Shown here one piece after another: positions 10,691-22,959 of a DNA stretch of 64,000 bases (positions are counted from its first letter, which is position 1; each line of letters begins with the position of its first letter). Source of the stretch: Chlorocebus sabaeus. Lineage: Eukaryota; Chordata; Mammalia; Primates; Cercopithecidae. The notes beneath the pieces were generated by a model that saw nothing but the letters and a program-made list of their open reading frames with translations, was not told the DNA's origin and did not search any database. The position numbers and the translations under genes are program-made. Location: assembly GCF_047675955.1 (NCBI RefSeq), contig NC_132915.1, positions 49,490,026 to 49,554,025 on the forward strand, in the 5' to 3' direction.

Positions 10691-11160
10691 AATTGCAAAA
10701 CTTAGAGACTTGGAGTATTGAAATCAGCTAGACATGTGTGCAAATCTACAGTAATTGTACTAAATATGCTTGCAAAAACAAAAATTGTCAAACATTATTC
10801 TTAAAAGATTAGAAATAAGGTGTAAAATAATAATGTTAGCAATAATTAATAACAATAATCTAGAACTAAACCCCCAATTTATATTTTCAAAAATTGTTAA
10901 CCAAGAAAGTAAGGGAACATAAAAAATTATAAGGCTATTAAATTATTTGTCTTAAATAAGGAGTCTGAAAAAAGTCGTGTTTATTTTTATTTTTTACCTT
11001 AATAATTAAAGAAGTATTGGTCAAAGAACAATTTTTTAACTTAAAAAGAAATAAAATTAAGATAGAAAATGAAAGTTCTAGAGCACTATAGAAGATAAAA
11101 GCCAATAAATCATAGTTTATATGTGTGGGGGAGGGACTGGAAATAACAAGGAAGTCTAAA
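10691..11160. other. AT-rich DNA, possibly degraded L1M
   Basis: A very A-rich stretch next to recognisable L1M sequence. I cannot place it in a consensus. Confidence 0.35.
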
Positions 11161-11524
11161 GAAAATAATTAATATACCAGAAATAAAATCAAATATCAAT
11201 AAATGGGTTGAACTTCCCTATTACAACACAAAATAATTCAAAATAAATTTTAAACATTCAGTGATCGTCTATGACAAGTGATAAAAAGACACAAAAATAT
11301 TAAATGTATCTTCCCAAAATAGATGTCAAAATATTAATATCAGTAAAAGGGAAAATTCAAGACGATAAGCACGAGACAGAAAGTATAATTTCACAATAAG
11401 TGGTTCAATTTATAACAAAGCTGTGAGTTAAGAAATTTTATATACCAAAAACCACCTGCTTCCAAATATACAAAGAAAAAAAATTTAAATATGAGATGAA
11501 AGTGACAGAAATAAAATAGGATTG

Positions 11525-11709
11525 GGACCAGGCATGATGGCTCATGCCTGTAATCCCAGCACTTTGTGAAGCCAAAGCAGACAGATCACTTGATGTCTAG
11601 GAGTTCGAGACCAGCCTGGCCAACATGGTAAAACCCCATCTCTCCTAAAACTATAAAAATTAGCAGGGCATGGTGGCACTCACCTGTAATCCCAGCTGCT
11701 CGGGAGGCA
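11525..11709 (+). mobile_element. 3'-truncated Alu
   Basis: The Alu left arm and the start of the right arm are clear (GGCTCATGCCTGTAATCCCA, then ATTAGCAGGGCATGGTGGCA). It stops abruptly at CTCGGGAGGC with no tail, so the 3' third is deleted. AluS or AluJ age. Confidence 0.93.
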
Positions 11710-11971
11710 TATGTCCATCTATATTATATTATGTATACATATTATATAATTGGTAAATAAACCAGAACCCTGTTTTAGAAAGATCAATAATGCCAGGGAT
11801 AAATAAGAAAATAAGAGAGCTGAAAGATAACGATAAATATGAGTGATTTACTAATTATCTATAGATATATCTCTGAAACATGATAGCCTATGTCTAATAT
11901 TTTTGGCTCCCATGAAACAATAACAAAAACGAATATGTATATAAAATTTGTGTAAATACACATATTTATAA

Positions 11972-12262
11972 AAACCAAATACCGAAAACCAAATACCACA
12001 TGTTCTCACTTATAAGTGGGAGTTGAAAATGTGAACACATAGACACAGGGAGGGGAACAACACACCCTGGGGCCTGACGGAGGGTGTGTGTGGGCTGGGA
12101 TGGAGAGCATCAGGAAAAATAGCTAATGCATACTGGGCTTAATATGCAGGTGATGGGTTGATAAGTGCAGCACATCACCATGGCACACATTTACCTATGT
12201 AGCAAACCCTCACATCCTGTACTTGTATCCCAGAACTTAAAATAAAATAAATAAAAAGTCAA
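11972..12262 (+). mobile_element. Young L1 3' end (L1PA/L1PB type), 5'-truncated
   Basis: Primate L1 3' sequence reads almost cleanly: ACCACATGTTCTCACTTATA, GGGAGGGGAACAACACACCC, then an A-rich tail with AATAAA-like units. Only about 290 bp is present. I saw no clear target-site duplication. Confidence 0.93.
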
Positions 12263-12904
12263 AGGAAAATAAATTCCACCCATTTGGAAGTTTTAAAACA
12301 CTCTTTTAAGCAACTTTTCATTTAAAGAAAAAGTAAAAACTGGATTTACACATTATTTAGAAAATAAATATCATAACCTATAGGATGAAGTCAAATTACA
12401 TCAGATAAAAATTTATATTCTTAAATGTTTTCATTAAGAAAGACAAAATATAATAAACTAAACATTAAGTTTAAGAAGCCAGAAAAGAACCAAAAAATTT
12501 TAAGAAAAACTGATACAAGGGATTACATAAAAGACTTAAAACATAAGTTTAAAACATAAGGGATTACATAAAAGACATAAAAGGATAACGTGAAAGACTT
12601 ACAAGCCAAAAAAGTAAAATCAATAAATATGTATATTCACGCATAAAAGAATACTTTTAAAAGTTATTACAATTGATCAACTTTCTCCCCTTAATCTGAA
12701 AAAGAAAATAAATATTTGGAAGAGAAGATGTAGATAACCACAGCCATGGAACTTTTTAAATTGAATAATACTCTGTACAATTTTGTGTTAATAATAAAGT
12801 GAACAATATTCTCAAAAAAAATAGATATTACCACAATTTGCTGAGGAACTTAAAAATATATGTAAACTAATAACTAGAAAATAATTGGGAAAAGTTGCCA
12901 AAAA

Positions 12905-13005
12905 TGGTAATAATATTTGTAATGCCTATTATGTGTTCTACTTTATACTAGGTGCTTTATCTATTATCCCTGACATACAACCCTGTAAGGTAGGTATTAT
13001 GATCT
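12905..13005 (-). mobile_element. MIR fragment
   Basis: Reverse MIR core: CCTATTATGTGTTCTACTTT, then ACAACCCTGTAAGGTAGGTA. Confidence 0.78.
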
Positions 13006-13029
13006 ATATCACTGTATCTCCATTTCACC

Positions 13030-13290
13030 CTGTATTTCGCTTATTACATGCTCCTGTAAGCGGCATCATGCAGTATTTGTTTTTCTGTGACTGACTTATT
13101 TTACTTGTCATAATGTCTTCAAGGTCCATTCATACTGTCGTGAATGGCAGAATTTTCTTTTTTTAAGGCTTAAAAATATTTCCTTGTATGTATATACCAC
13201 AATTTATTAATTTATCTGTCAATGAACATTTAAGGTGTTTCCACATCTTGGCTACTATGAATAGTGCTTCAATGAACATAGGCAAATTCA
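13030..13290 (-). mobile_element. L1M fragment, reverse
   Basis: Reverse-oriented L1 ORF2 3' wording: TCAAGGTCCATTCATACTGT, AATGGCAGAATTTTC, then ATCTTGGCTACTATGAATAG. Confidence 0.82.
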
Positions 13291-13815
13291 TAGAATCAAA
13301 GAGTGGCATCATGATTGCCAGAGGTTTATGGGAGGGGAAGGTAGGGAGCCACTATTCAGTAGGCATAAGGTTTCAGTCTAGCAAAATGAATAAGCTGTAA
13401 AGATCTGCTGTATTACATTGCACTTATAGTCAGCAATGTTTTGTACACTTAAAATTTGTTGGCCGGGCACGGTGGCTCACGCCTGTAGTCCCAGTACTTT
13501 GGGAGGCTGAGGCGGGTGAATCACGAGGTCAGGAGATGGAGACCATCCTGGCTAACATGGTGAAACCCCGTCTCTACTTAAAAAAAAAAAAAAAAAAAAA
13601 TTAGCCGGGCGTGGTGGCGGGTGCCTGTAGTCCCAGCTACTCGGGAGGCTGAGGCAGAAAGGCGTGAACCCGGGAGGCGGAGCTTGCAGTGAGCTAAGAT
13701 CCCACCACTGCACTCCAGCCTGGGCGACAGAGGAGACTCTGTCTCAAAAAAAAAAAAAAAGAAAATTGTTAAAAGGGTAAATTTCATGTTAAGTATTCTT
13801 ATCACAATAAAATGA
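13291..13815 (+). mobile_element. L1M 3' UTR fragment split by an AluY
   Basis: GCCAGAGGTTTATGGGAGGG and ATGAATAAGCTGTAAAGATC precede the Alu, and TTAAAAGGGTAAATTTCATG follows it. Both halves belong to one old L1M 3' region in plus orientation, opposite to the L1 piece just upstream. Confidence 0.78.
13461..13760 (+). mobile_element. AluY
   Basis: Full-length dimer with close-to-consensus AluY wording (GGAGCTTGCAGTGAG), long central A-run and poly-A tail. Flanks AAAATTTGTT (13451-13460) and AAAATTGTT (13762-13770) are the target-site duplication with one T lost. Confidence 0.97.
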
Positions 13816-13829
13816 TAATAATAAGTTCG

Positions 13830-13985
13830 TTACATTCTGCTGTTATCATTTGTCTTCCCTACTAAATTCCAAGCACTACAAGGACAGGGACTGTATTCAC
13901 CATAAGCATCCCCATATTCCTAGAACTGACATTCACATAAAGCCTCTCACATAAATGTAACTCAGCAAACAGCTGATTGAAGGAA
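13830..13985 (+). mobile_element. L2 3' end
   Basis: TCTTCCCTACTAAATTCCAA, GGACAGGGACTGTATTCACC and the closing CTGATTGAAGGAATGAGA fit the L2 3' end. Confidence 0.78.
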
Positions 13986-14063
13986 TGAGAACGCTGGGAG
14001 TGACCAAAGTATAATATAACACAGAAAAATTACAGTCCAGTCTCACTTATGTATATAGATAAA

Positions 14064-14120
14064 CCTATCTAATGCATATATCTGTACATCTAATCCTATC
14101 TAATGCATATATATGTACAT
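14064..14120 (+). repeat. Tandem duplication, 26 bp unit, period 31
   Basis: CCTATCTAATGCATATATCT and CCTATCTAATGCATATATAT, each followed by GTACAT, differ at one base. The second copy abuts the LTR that follows. Confidence 0.92.
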
Positions 14121-14474
14121 TCATTCAGGCTGCTATAACAAAATACCACAGACTGGGTGGCCTATAAACAACAATTTATTTTTCACAGTTCTCAACACTA
14201 GGAAGTCCAAGATCAAGGCGTTGGCAGATGTAGTGTCTGGAGAGAGTCAATTGCCTGATTCATAGGTGGTGCCTTTTCACTGTGTCCTCACATGGTGGAA
14301 GGGGATAGCTAGCTCTCTTGATTCTCTTTTATAAGGACCCTACTCCCAGTCATGAAAGCTCTGTCCGCCTCACTGAATCATACCCTAAAGGTCTCACATT
14401 CAAATACTATCACCCTAGAGGTTAGAATTTCAACGTACGAACGTTGTGGCGGACAAAAACATTCAGGCACAGCA
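14121..14474 (-). mobile_element. MaLR solo LTR (MLT1/MST type), reverse
   Basis: Reverse-oriented LTR of the ERVL-MaLR group: GGCTGCTATAACAAAATACC at its 3' end, CTCACATGGTGGAAGGGGAT, TTTTATAAGGACCCTACTCC, and ACATTCAGGCACAGCA at the other edge. Non-coding, no internal retroviral sequence next to it. Confidence 0.88.
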
Positions 14475-15165
14475 CTAGGAAACCTCATATTATTGAGAAC
14501 TATGTTATGAAACAGTTCTTTCAATGGGTAGAATGAGAAGACTCAAAAGAACAAAGTTACCTTCCTGAAAAAAGTTTAATAATTTTTAACAGAAAAAAAA
14601 AATCTAGCTACAGCAAACAAATATCCTGAACAAATGTAGCATTTGATTATGATATGTGCTCAAGTAAAGCCTTTTCCTGTATCTTCCAGCCCTGTCATTA
14701 GCTCAGGACTTCTTATATACACTTACCAATGTAATCACCTTCACCAGACCACCTTTCCTTTTTTCTTGTACTATTTCTATCAGTAAACTGATGACTTCAG
14801 CTGTCACCCTTGTAGTACAAGGCCATGGCTTTTGTCTGCCAGCACCTCCTCTGACCCTTCATAGTAACAGACCCACCCCTGAGGTAGAGAACCCATGATG
14901 CAGGCTGGGTCTGTGAGACTACTCTTGGCTCCAGTCACTATGATTGGTCTAAGGAGTGAGCCCTAAGCCAAAACAGATGAGTCCGCCACCCAGAGAGAAA
15001 GCATGCCAAGTGTCTCACGCTACTTCCCAATCCTGAGGTCTTATTGTACAGCCATTAATTCAAGTCTGTGATGTTCCTAATAGCCTCTCAATAAATCCTT
15101 TCATTGTTCAAATCAGCCTGGGTCTCCTTCCGTTATTTACAGCAGGGGAAACCTATTAATTAATA
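14475..15165 (+). other. Unclassified; 3' part resembles an LTR end
   Basis: CTCTCAATAAATCCTTTCAT near 15085 is an AATAAA signal followed by GGGTCTCCTTCCGTTATTTA, as in the R/U5 part of some LTRs. The remainder is not recognised. Confidence 0.35.
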
Positions 15166-16099
15166 GATCTACCTTTTTTTGATAAATCATAAAGCCATTC
15201 AAACAAAATAAGAGGATTTTTTCTCCTTCTCTATTTCCCTTGCAGTGTTAGTTCCTGATATCAATGGTGCCTTGGGCAGTCAGTCTAATGCAAAATGTGT
15301 TTCCTAAATAATGCACCATGTTGTGTCCTGTTTGCCTCAGGAAAATGTGTGCTGTATTAGAAAAATACCGGCACTAGATGAAAAGGATGACCTGTCAGAG
15401 ATTAAACTTAATTTTGGTTTATTCCTCTGTCTCCTCTTCCAAATAAGAGCTAGAGGACATACATATTCTCCCTTGGAAAATGAATTTCTTCTAAAGCAGA
15501 AAATGATTGGAGGCAGCTGGGAAATAGGCATATTTAAGATATTTGTGTTATACAAATCCAGGACCCCATTAGGTAATAAAGCTCTTACTGTCTTTATCAG
15601 AGAGGAGAGAATTGTTAGATGTTTCTATTAAAGTGTCAAAATAAAAAGGAGTATGATAGGTAATCTGGGGGCTTTCAAAAGACAATTCTGGTCTCAATCG
15701 TGGGTTCTGACCCTCTTTTATTATCTCTCCTGGGGCAGTGATGATATCCAGTGTCTCATTTGTGGTAGGTTAAATGGACAGATACTATCACTCTGGTTCT
15801 TTGCTAGTATCAATGAACAGAAAGCTACACCAATTTTTGAACAAATGTTTCTCAGTGAGTGTTTGTAAGCATTACATGTTTCATTTGTAGTAAAATATAT
15901 TTCTGGGAGAAGTATACAAATATTTCAGTGTGCCTTAGTTGAGATTAGTAGTTATAGTCACGATTGGTTGTTTCCATCTTTTTCCCAAGACAGAGAGAGA
16001 AAAAATATAATTAAATGTGTCTTAAACCTATGGAGGGTTCAGGCGTATAAGGGGAATTTGGAGAAGGTTTGTCCCAAAAGACTCTTAAAAGCTGGTTAG
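15166..16099. other. Unique non-coding DNA
   Basis: Frames at 15311-15631 (+) and 15337-15555 (-) overlap on opposite strands and have no domain. No repeat family recognised. Confidence 0.45.
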
Positions 16100-16560
16100 A
16101 ACTGAATTAAATGTGTGCATTTGCTCATCAAAAGTCAAGAAGAAAAATGTTCATGATAGCCCCAAACAGAAACAACGCAATGCCCATCACCAATAGAATG
16201 AATAAATGGATTGTGGTATAGTCACATAGTGGAATACTATACAACAATAGAATGAAAAATCTGTATCTACACTCAACATACATCATACTCATAAATACAA
16301 TGTGAAGTAAAAGCAGCCAGACATAGACATTGCCAACTGTATGATTCCACATATATAAAATTTAAAATCAGGCAAAACTGATCTATGCTGTTAGGATTTA
16401 GCTTAGTAGTTACCTTTGCAGGGGATGAGTAGTGATCAGAAAGAGGTTACAAGGAGGGTAGTGGCACTTCTGGTGTCCAGGTAATGTTCACCATCTTAAT
16501 GCAGGTACTGGCAACACTGATGTGTTCCCCTTGTATAATTGATCAGTCTGGAACCTTATC
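16100..16560 (+). mobile_element. L1M 3' region
   Basis: Old L1 3' wording: ATGATAGCCCCAAACAGAAA, GGAATACTATACAACAATAG, GATTCCACATATATAAAATT and AGTAGTTACCTTTGCAGGGG. Plus orientation, no intact frame. Confidence 0.85.
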
Positions 16561-17844
16561 ATTTGTGCTCTTCTCTGCATGTATGCAGCACTTTGTTGTA
16601 AGATTTTTTAATTGACAGGAGCAATAATGAAGAACAAGCTGGTGCTGGGAGTGGGTTAGTCTTCCAGGCCCATGGGTCCCACCCTTTTTTATTTTATGGC
16701 ACACACAGGCCATGATAAAATTTGAACACGGGGTGTGGGGGGGCGGCAAACAAAGAGATTGGTTAAAGCCTGAAACTGCACTAGAGACCCCATTTGTCTT
16801 AACAGCGCTACCCAAATCTCTCACTATACTACTGCTTTCCAGATTGCTTTTTCCTGGAGAATATCTGTTTCAAATTATTGTTCCCCATGTGTTTTGGCTT
16901 CCTTTACTTCAATTTGAGTCACATCTGGCTATCTCCTGCCTATATTCCTGATCCCAGTTTCCTTTTGTATTGCTTTTCTATCTTCACTGGAGCTTTCAAC
17001 ACCTTTCACTTTTGCATCCTCCAACCATTTCGTTAAACCAGTTATATGCATTTTCCAATGAACTCAAAGAAAATAGTCAACTAGTCATTAGAAACCCCAG
17101 ATTCATTTCTGGCTTTAAGCGAGTTATTTGCCTTCTTTGGGTATGATCTATGGATTGGGGTAGCCATTTTCTTAGCTTCCACAGAGGAGTGCCTACAGAA
17201 AGGAAAAGGCATGCACATATGTTGAGCCTTGAGATTCCAAAAGGTACAAAAGAGGAAATTCATTCTGAACTAGGAAGGCACTGCAAGCTACCATCATCAG
17301 AACTTAGATCTCCAGATTCATCCACTTATTTGCTCCTGTTGGTTGTCACATCAAAATATTCATGGGTTCTGTCCCTCACATTGTCTATCCAGCCATTTGA
17401 GTCTTTGATTTTACCCCTGTAAAAGAACTCTTGCTATGTTACTGGTCTATAATTAGACTTTTCTATTCTAACCTACAATCCTTTGGAATTCTAGTGCTCC
17501 ATCCAACCATTCTGGCTCCATAAAACACTTTCACCACGACCACAACCAACACACACACATGTGTGTGTGCTTGTGTTGGGATATGTGTCCTTGTGTTGGG
17601 AGTACTAAAAATTACCCTGGAAGAGGCTCTACTCTATATCTAGAATATTCTTAAAGGAGGGGTTTCTAAACTTGAATTTTATGAATTAGAAATTTATAAC
17701 AGGGTAATTGTTGTAAGATTGTTCTTTGGAGTGCTAATGTCCTACGAAGTTCTAGTTCTGATGATGAATATGGTAGTCATTTATTCAAGTTCATACAGGA
17801 TTGAGCCAAAGAAAGGTGCCCATGCCTTTTAATGCCTAACTATG
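16561..17844. other. Unique non-coding DNA containing a CA/TG palindrome
   Basis: No family recognised. Includes the palindrome at 17545-17580. Frames at 16543-16824 (-), 16712-16951 (+) and 17150-17422 (+) lack domains. Confidence 0.45.
17545..17599. repeat. 20-bp perfect CA/TG palindrome plus a 12-bp direct repeat
   Basis: CACACACACATGTGTGTGTG at 17550-17569 is a perfect inverted repeat, extended imperfectly by CCAA on the left and TTGG on the right. CTTGTGTTGGGA follows twice with 8 bp between copies. Confidence 0.93.
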
Positions 17845-18110
17845 TTAGTTTTCTCTGCTATGTAACTAATCACCACAAATTTAGCAGCTTCAATCAATCA
17901 CATATTAATTATCTCACAGTTTCTATAGGTCAGAAGACCAGGCCAAGCTTAGCTGGATTCTCTACTACCAAGTCTCATCAGGCTGCAATCCAGGTGTCTG
18001 CCAGGAGTGCAGTCTCATTAGAGGCTCAGAGTCATTGGGAACCCAAGGAGAATGATTTTGTGTATGCAGTGATCCTAATGATAAAGTGCTGAGGGCTTAA
18101 TTCACTTTAA
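17845..18110 (-). mobile_element. MLT1-like LTR fragment, reverse
   Basis: TATGTAACTAATCACCACAA followed by TTTAGCAGCTTCAATCAATC and ATCTCACAGTTTCTATAGGT resembles the 3' half of an old MaLR LTR on the minus strand. Family name tentative. Confidence 0.6.
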
Positions 18111-20093
18111 CAAAGTGAGAGAGTCAGAGGATTGAGAAAGGAAAAGAATTAGGGAAATATATGATATCTGTCATTGTATGTGAGGATGAGAGAAATAGAG
18201 AAGGAAGTAAATGTACAATCCCCTATTTTTGAGTTACTCAATGGAGTTGGGTGACCCTCAGCCTTCCCACTAGTGGATGGTTTCAGAGAGAGACACTGTT
18301 AACATATGCAGCAGAGGGTGTGGAGAAGACTGTGTATACTTGCTAGTGAAATGAGCTGAGGGAAGACTCCTACCAGCAGGCAGATGTTCACAGTTTAACA
18401 TGGGCTTCCATTGGGATGTGGGAAGTGCACTAGAACTCTGCAGCACAGAGATCTGTTCCCAATGCCAGTGCTAGAGTTGGACACTGACTTTAAAAGAAAG
18501 CAAAGAGTGAGACCTTCTGAGTAAATCGCCTGGGGCTGCATTGTACTTCTCCAGCCACTTTGGTATTGCTTCCTCAAGACTAGGCCAATCTTGGAGATTA
18601 TAATAAAATGTCCTCGGTTAAATGGACCCATTCTGTGCCAAGTTTCTCCTAACTGGCAGGTTGTGCTTATGTTAAGCAATTCTTAATAGTGTCTTTGTTG
18701 GTAGATTATTAAATTTTAGGTGAATCAACAGTAGCTCTTCATCAGGAAGATCAATGACCCTTGGCACAGGATAATTACTCAGAACACTTGTATTTCCTGT
18801 TCTGCATCTGTGTGGACTTTGGACGGTAGCACATTTGGCAGGGCACATGATGAAATATTGACAGCCCAAGACTGAAAATTTACTAGACTTGCTTTCCGGT
18901 CCAGTTGTACCACAATTAGCCCTGTGACATTTGTTTGTCAATAAACAATTTCATAATTTCTCTCCATCTCAACCGTAAAATTATAATTCATATTAAGAGT
19001 AAGTACTCTTTATATATCCAGCACTAGACTAGGCTCTGGTTGTGGAAGGAGGATAGTTAAAGAATTATGGCTCAATTCCAGCTTTGGAGAGTCTATCTTA
19101 TCTACCATACAGGGTTGAAAATATCTAACAAGGTGGCTTCTATGTTTTGAGAAAGTGTGACACGCTATGTAAGTGTAATTTATTATTCCTTTTACTGAAT
19201 AAATAGTTCAGTATTATTTACTAAAGAATAATTCCTTTTACAAGCTGATTCCTATAGTTAATTTTTTTCTCCTCACAATGTGATTGATGGCTTACAAGTA
19301 TTTCTCACTGATTTCCCATCCCAAGAAAATGTCTGGTTGTGTAGGTCAATGACCACATTCTATAACATTGTCACATAGAGAAATCCTTTCCTTCTTTGTC
19401 ATTCTATCTTCCCAGACTCTGACCACCTTCAGCCCTCATTAAAAGGGCTTGGTGGAAAAGTAATACCTTTGTTTCTTCACAACCTCTGATGCACCCCCGT
19501 GCTGACTCCAAACAGCTCATGCTCACTAAAATTGAGCTTTCCTCTTATTCTCACATATTCAATCAGAGCTCCATATGGGTAAGCAGGAGATCCCAGATGG
19601 CCTGACCACTTCCTGGATCAGAAAGCTTCTCAGTATATAAAATAGAAATCTCTTTGATGATCCATGTATTTGTCAGGATTTGTTACACAACACATGTCCC
19701 AGGGAAGTCTCCTGTGATTTCCAGCACCTCTATCATAAACCCAGAAAGGCAGTTGGTTGGTTTGTTTGTTTATTTAGCCTTCACTTGGGCAGTTGGTTGC
19801 AGAGTTTCCTATTTCTTTTCCTTCTGCATGTCTCATCTCCTAACTTAGAATGCTGTCATGGTGGCCTTACTGTTAAAAACACGTGAATGCTAAGATCCAG
19901 GATAGAGTGCTAATTCTCTACAGTACTTCTTTGAGATGTATTTCTTATTTATTTGCGTTTCCCAACCCTCACCTACCTAAATGAAAAATATCAAGTCTAA
20001 ACAACTTTCACCTCTAAAGGAAATGACCAATACTCAATTAACCTAAGCAAAATTTATTCTTCTTTCTTAAAATATATGCATTCTTTTACCAAA
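18111..20093. other. Mostly unique non-coding DNA
   Basis: Two adjoining minus frames (18395-18679, 18672-18941) have no recognisable domain. At 19000-19110 a faint reverse L2 end is possible. Nothing else is recognised. Confidence 0.4.
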
Positions 20094-20480
20094 AATTTGT
20101 TGAATTCTTACTATGTGTGACACTGTTCTAGGTGCTTAGCCTACAGAGTTTACAAAATACGCAAAAAATTCTGATTCTTCTAAGCATTCTTATTCTTATC
20201 TTATCACCAGAGCTTATAGAGTGGTGAGGAAGAGAGATAGTGAACATAATCAGAAGCAGAATCAGAAGAAGAAGAAAACATTTTTTAAAGATATCATGCT
20301 AATTGTGATAAGTGCCATAGAGAAGATAAGATTGACAGGGAGTGTCAGGGTTGGGGATGCAATTTGAAATTGTAAACACTAATAATAGACTGTGAAAGAC
20401 AAGTATAGAAGCAGAAGGTTTAGGATAGAGTGATGGCAGTAAGGGTGATGAGAAGTGGCCATTTTCTGGGCTTATTTTTA
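20094..20480 (-). mobile_element. L2 fragment
   Basis: TTGTTGAATTCTTACTATGT, GACACTGTTCTAGGTGCTTA and GATAAGTGCCATAGAGAAGA fit L2 3' sequence in reverse. Confidence 0.7.
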
Positions 20481-20739
20481 AGTTAGAACCAACAGGACTG
20501 TTGGTGAGTTGAATTTGAGAAAAAGAAAAGAAAGTTATCATGAAAGAAACTAATTTAGGTGAAAAAAAATAAAACAAACAAACAAGACTTGTTTTGAATG
20601 ATGAGGACAGAGGAGTTGTCAGATGTTAAGAGGAGAAGGTATGAAGTAATAAGTTAGTGGGGAAAACAGGAGAAAAGGAAGATTTAAAACCACACTAAAT
20701 GGTAGTTACCTAAAATTGAAAAAATGTAAGTTCTCAGAT
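20481..20739. other. Unassigned A-rich DNA
   Basis: Between L2 and L1M pieces; may belong to either. Confidence 0.35.
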
Positions 20740-22502
20740 TGGAAGTGCATCCTCAAGTCTTGAACAAAATATATAAAAATAAATTCACATCTAGATACAT
20801 TGTAAGAAACAGGCAGAACATCAAAGAAAATAGAAGACGTTTAAAGCTCTCAGAGAGCAGACTTTTCCTTAGCTACAGTCAGTGCCAAAAATAACAGAAT
20901 AATATCTTCAGTGCTGACAGGAAGTAACTGTCAACCTGCAATTTCATGTCCAGTCTTTCAACTGTATGGACAAAATAAAGGTATTTTCTACCCAGCAAAG
21001 ACTGAGTATTTATTGCCCACAGATACTCAGGAAGGAAGGAAATTATTAAATGATTTACCTCAATTAGAAGAAAAGTGAACCCAGAAACAAAGAAATGAAA
21101 CAGTGAGCACAGAAAATAAAAATAACTAGTATTCTGAATTTTTGAAGATACAACAAAAGCTCTAAACAAAAAGCTGGGAGTGGGGGCATTGCTCATGGGT
21201 AGTAAAAGTAGGCTAAGATCTTGTTATATCTGGCAAGAAAATATAAATATTAAATAATGAAATGTTGGTAGAAAATGTATGGTTAAATATTTTGTTAAAC
21301 ATGTAAGAGTGACAACTAAAATAGTAGGAAAATAATCTAGCTTATGAAACAGGAGAAAGGAGAAAAGAATGTAGAAACTGTATTAGTTCACCAGAAGAAA
21401 GGAAGTCAAAAAAAATAAGCAAGAATAAGGAAGGCCAACAGAAAACCTAAAATGAAAGGTTAGAAATAAACTCAAATATAGCAGAAAATAATCAATGTAA
21501 GTACTTAAGCTTACCTAATAAAAAGCAAAGTTTAGTATTGAGAGTGTTTTTTAGGCAATTAAAACTAGATTTTGTTTTGGTATCCCATCTGGTAATTTCT
21601 GTTTTAGAGAATGAAAGACAAGGTAAATTTCCAACTAGTTTTACATCAATGTTTGTGTCACATTTATTCAAAACTAGACAAACTGTTAAAAGAAAAGGAT
21701 ATATTTGCAAACAGATGCAAAATCTTAAATAAAGTACTAACAAATGATCTGGCAGAGTGTAAAAACCAAACGAGGTTTATCTCAGGAATGTAAGAATAGT
21801 TCAATAAAAGAAAATCTATGCCATATCCCTTAAGTACAGATTAAAAGAGATTAGTATATAATTATTTTAGTAGATGCAAAAAATGATGAAATGTGATATT
21901 TATCAAGATTTTAAAAAAATCTCTGCAAACTAGAATTATAAATAACCAAAATAGAATTATAAATCCTTAACACCATAAGCCTACAGCAAGCATTATCTTA
22001 ATAAAGCATTTCACCTGCTGTGACTGCTTCACGTTAATATGGTAATGAAGTCCTAACTTATTAAATAAGAGGAAAAAAAAGCAGCATTAAATTTGGAAAG
22101 GAACAAGCAAACCTCTACTTATTTGTAGATGATATGATTGTCTAGGAAATAAAAAAGAGTCTATACAAAGTTAAAATCAAAAAGAAAGTTTAAGGTTTAT
22201 ACACAAAAATCAGTAGTGTTTCTACTGATTGTGGTCTAGCAATAACCACATGGAAACGTAATAGACAAAAAAAAGATGCCACTCAAAACGTCAATAAAAT
22301 GTAAAAGACACCTGGGGTAAATCTAAGAAAAGATATACTATAACTTTATGGAATAAGCTTAAAAACAGCATTGAAGTACATAGAAAAAGACCTCAATAAA
22401 TGTACATAAATACCACATTCATTGATGGAAAGACCCAATATCATAAAGATAATCATCCTTTCAAATTGATATATAAATTCATTTTCAATAAAAATCCCAA
22501 CA

Positions 22503-22609
22503 GGCTGGGCTCACACCTTGAATCCCAGCACTTTGGGAGGCCAAGGTGGGAGGATCAATTGAGGCCAGGAGTTCAAGAGCAGCCTGGTCAACATAGCAAC
22601 AACAACAAA
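22503..22609 (+). mobile_element. Alu monomer (FLAM-like)
   Basis: Only one Alu arm: AATCCCAGCACTTTGGGAGG to GCCTGGTCAACATAG, then a CAA-rich tail. The first 20 bases are shortened. It is flanked by AAAAATCCCAAC and AAAAAATCCCAGC, a target-site duplication in L1M ORF2, so it inserted as a short monomeric element. Confidence 0.85.
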
Positions 22610-22959
22610 AAATCCCAGCTGAAATTTCCATGGAATTTAAAAAGCTGATCCTAAAACCTCTGTGGAAGAAAATTGGGAGGAAGATCTTGAAGAACAAAAT
22701 GAGTAGTTTGGTGCTATCAAATATCATAATTTATCATAAAGCTTAGCAATTATAAGAGTATGCTATTGGTGCAGGTGAACAGACAAATAGATCAATGGAC
22801 TAGGATAGAAAGACCTAAAAACAGACCAGTGTACATGGGAAAAATGGATATATAGTAGAGGTGGCTTGCAAATTGGTGAGGATAAGATAGATGATTATTT
22901 AATAAATGATGCTAGAATAATTGGTTATTTAGGTGGAAAACAAAACAAAATTATATACC

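Larger units (their letters stand above)
11160..12890 (+). pseudogene. L1M fossil, ORF2 5' half (endonuclease to linker region)
   Basis: A-rich plus-strand wording matches old L1M ORF2. It includes CCAGAAATAAAATCAAATAT and GGGTTGAACTTCCCTATTAC near 11180-11225, AATATTAATATCAGTAAAAG near 11331, and TTGGAAGTTTTAAAACACTC near 12283. Stops are everywhere. Interruptions are the truncated Alu at 11525-11709 and the young L1 end at 11972-12262. Short duplications occur inside, for example GGGATTACATAAAAGAC at about 12519 and 12558. Subfamily not assigned. Confidence 0.7.

Noticed and set aside
18395..18941. Two adjoining minus-strand frames of about 90 codons
   Set aside because: No domain could be recognised and they are in different frames with stops between.
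21611..21793. Possible reverse-transcriptase gene
   Set aside because: It is only the surviving RT block of a dead L1M copy; stops and frameshifts surround it.
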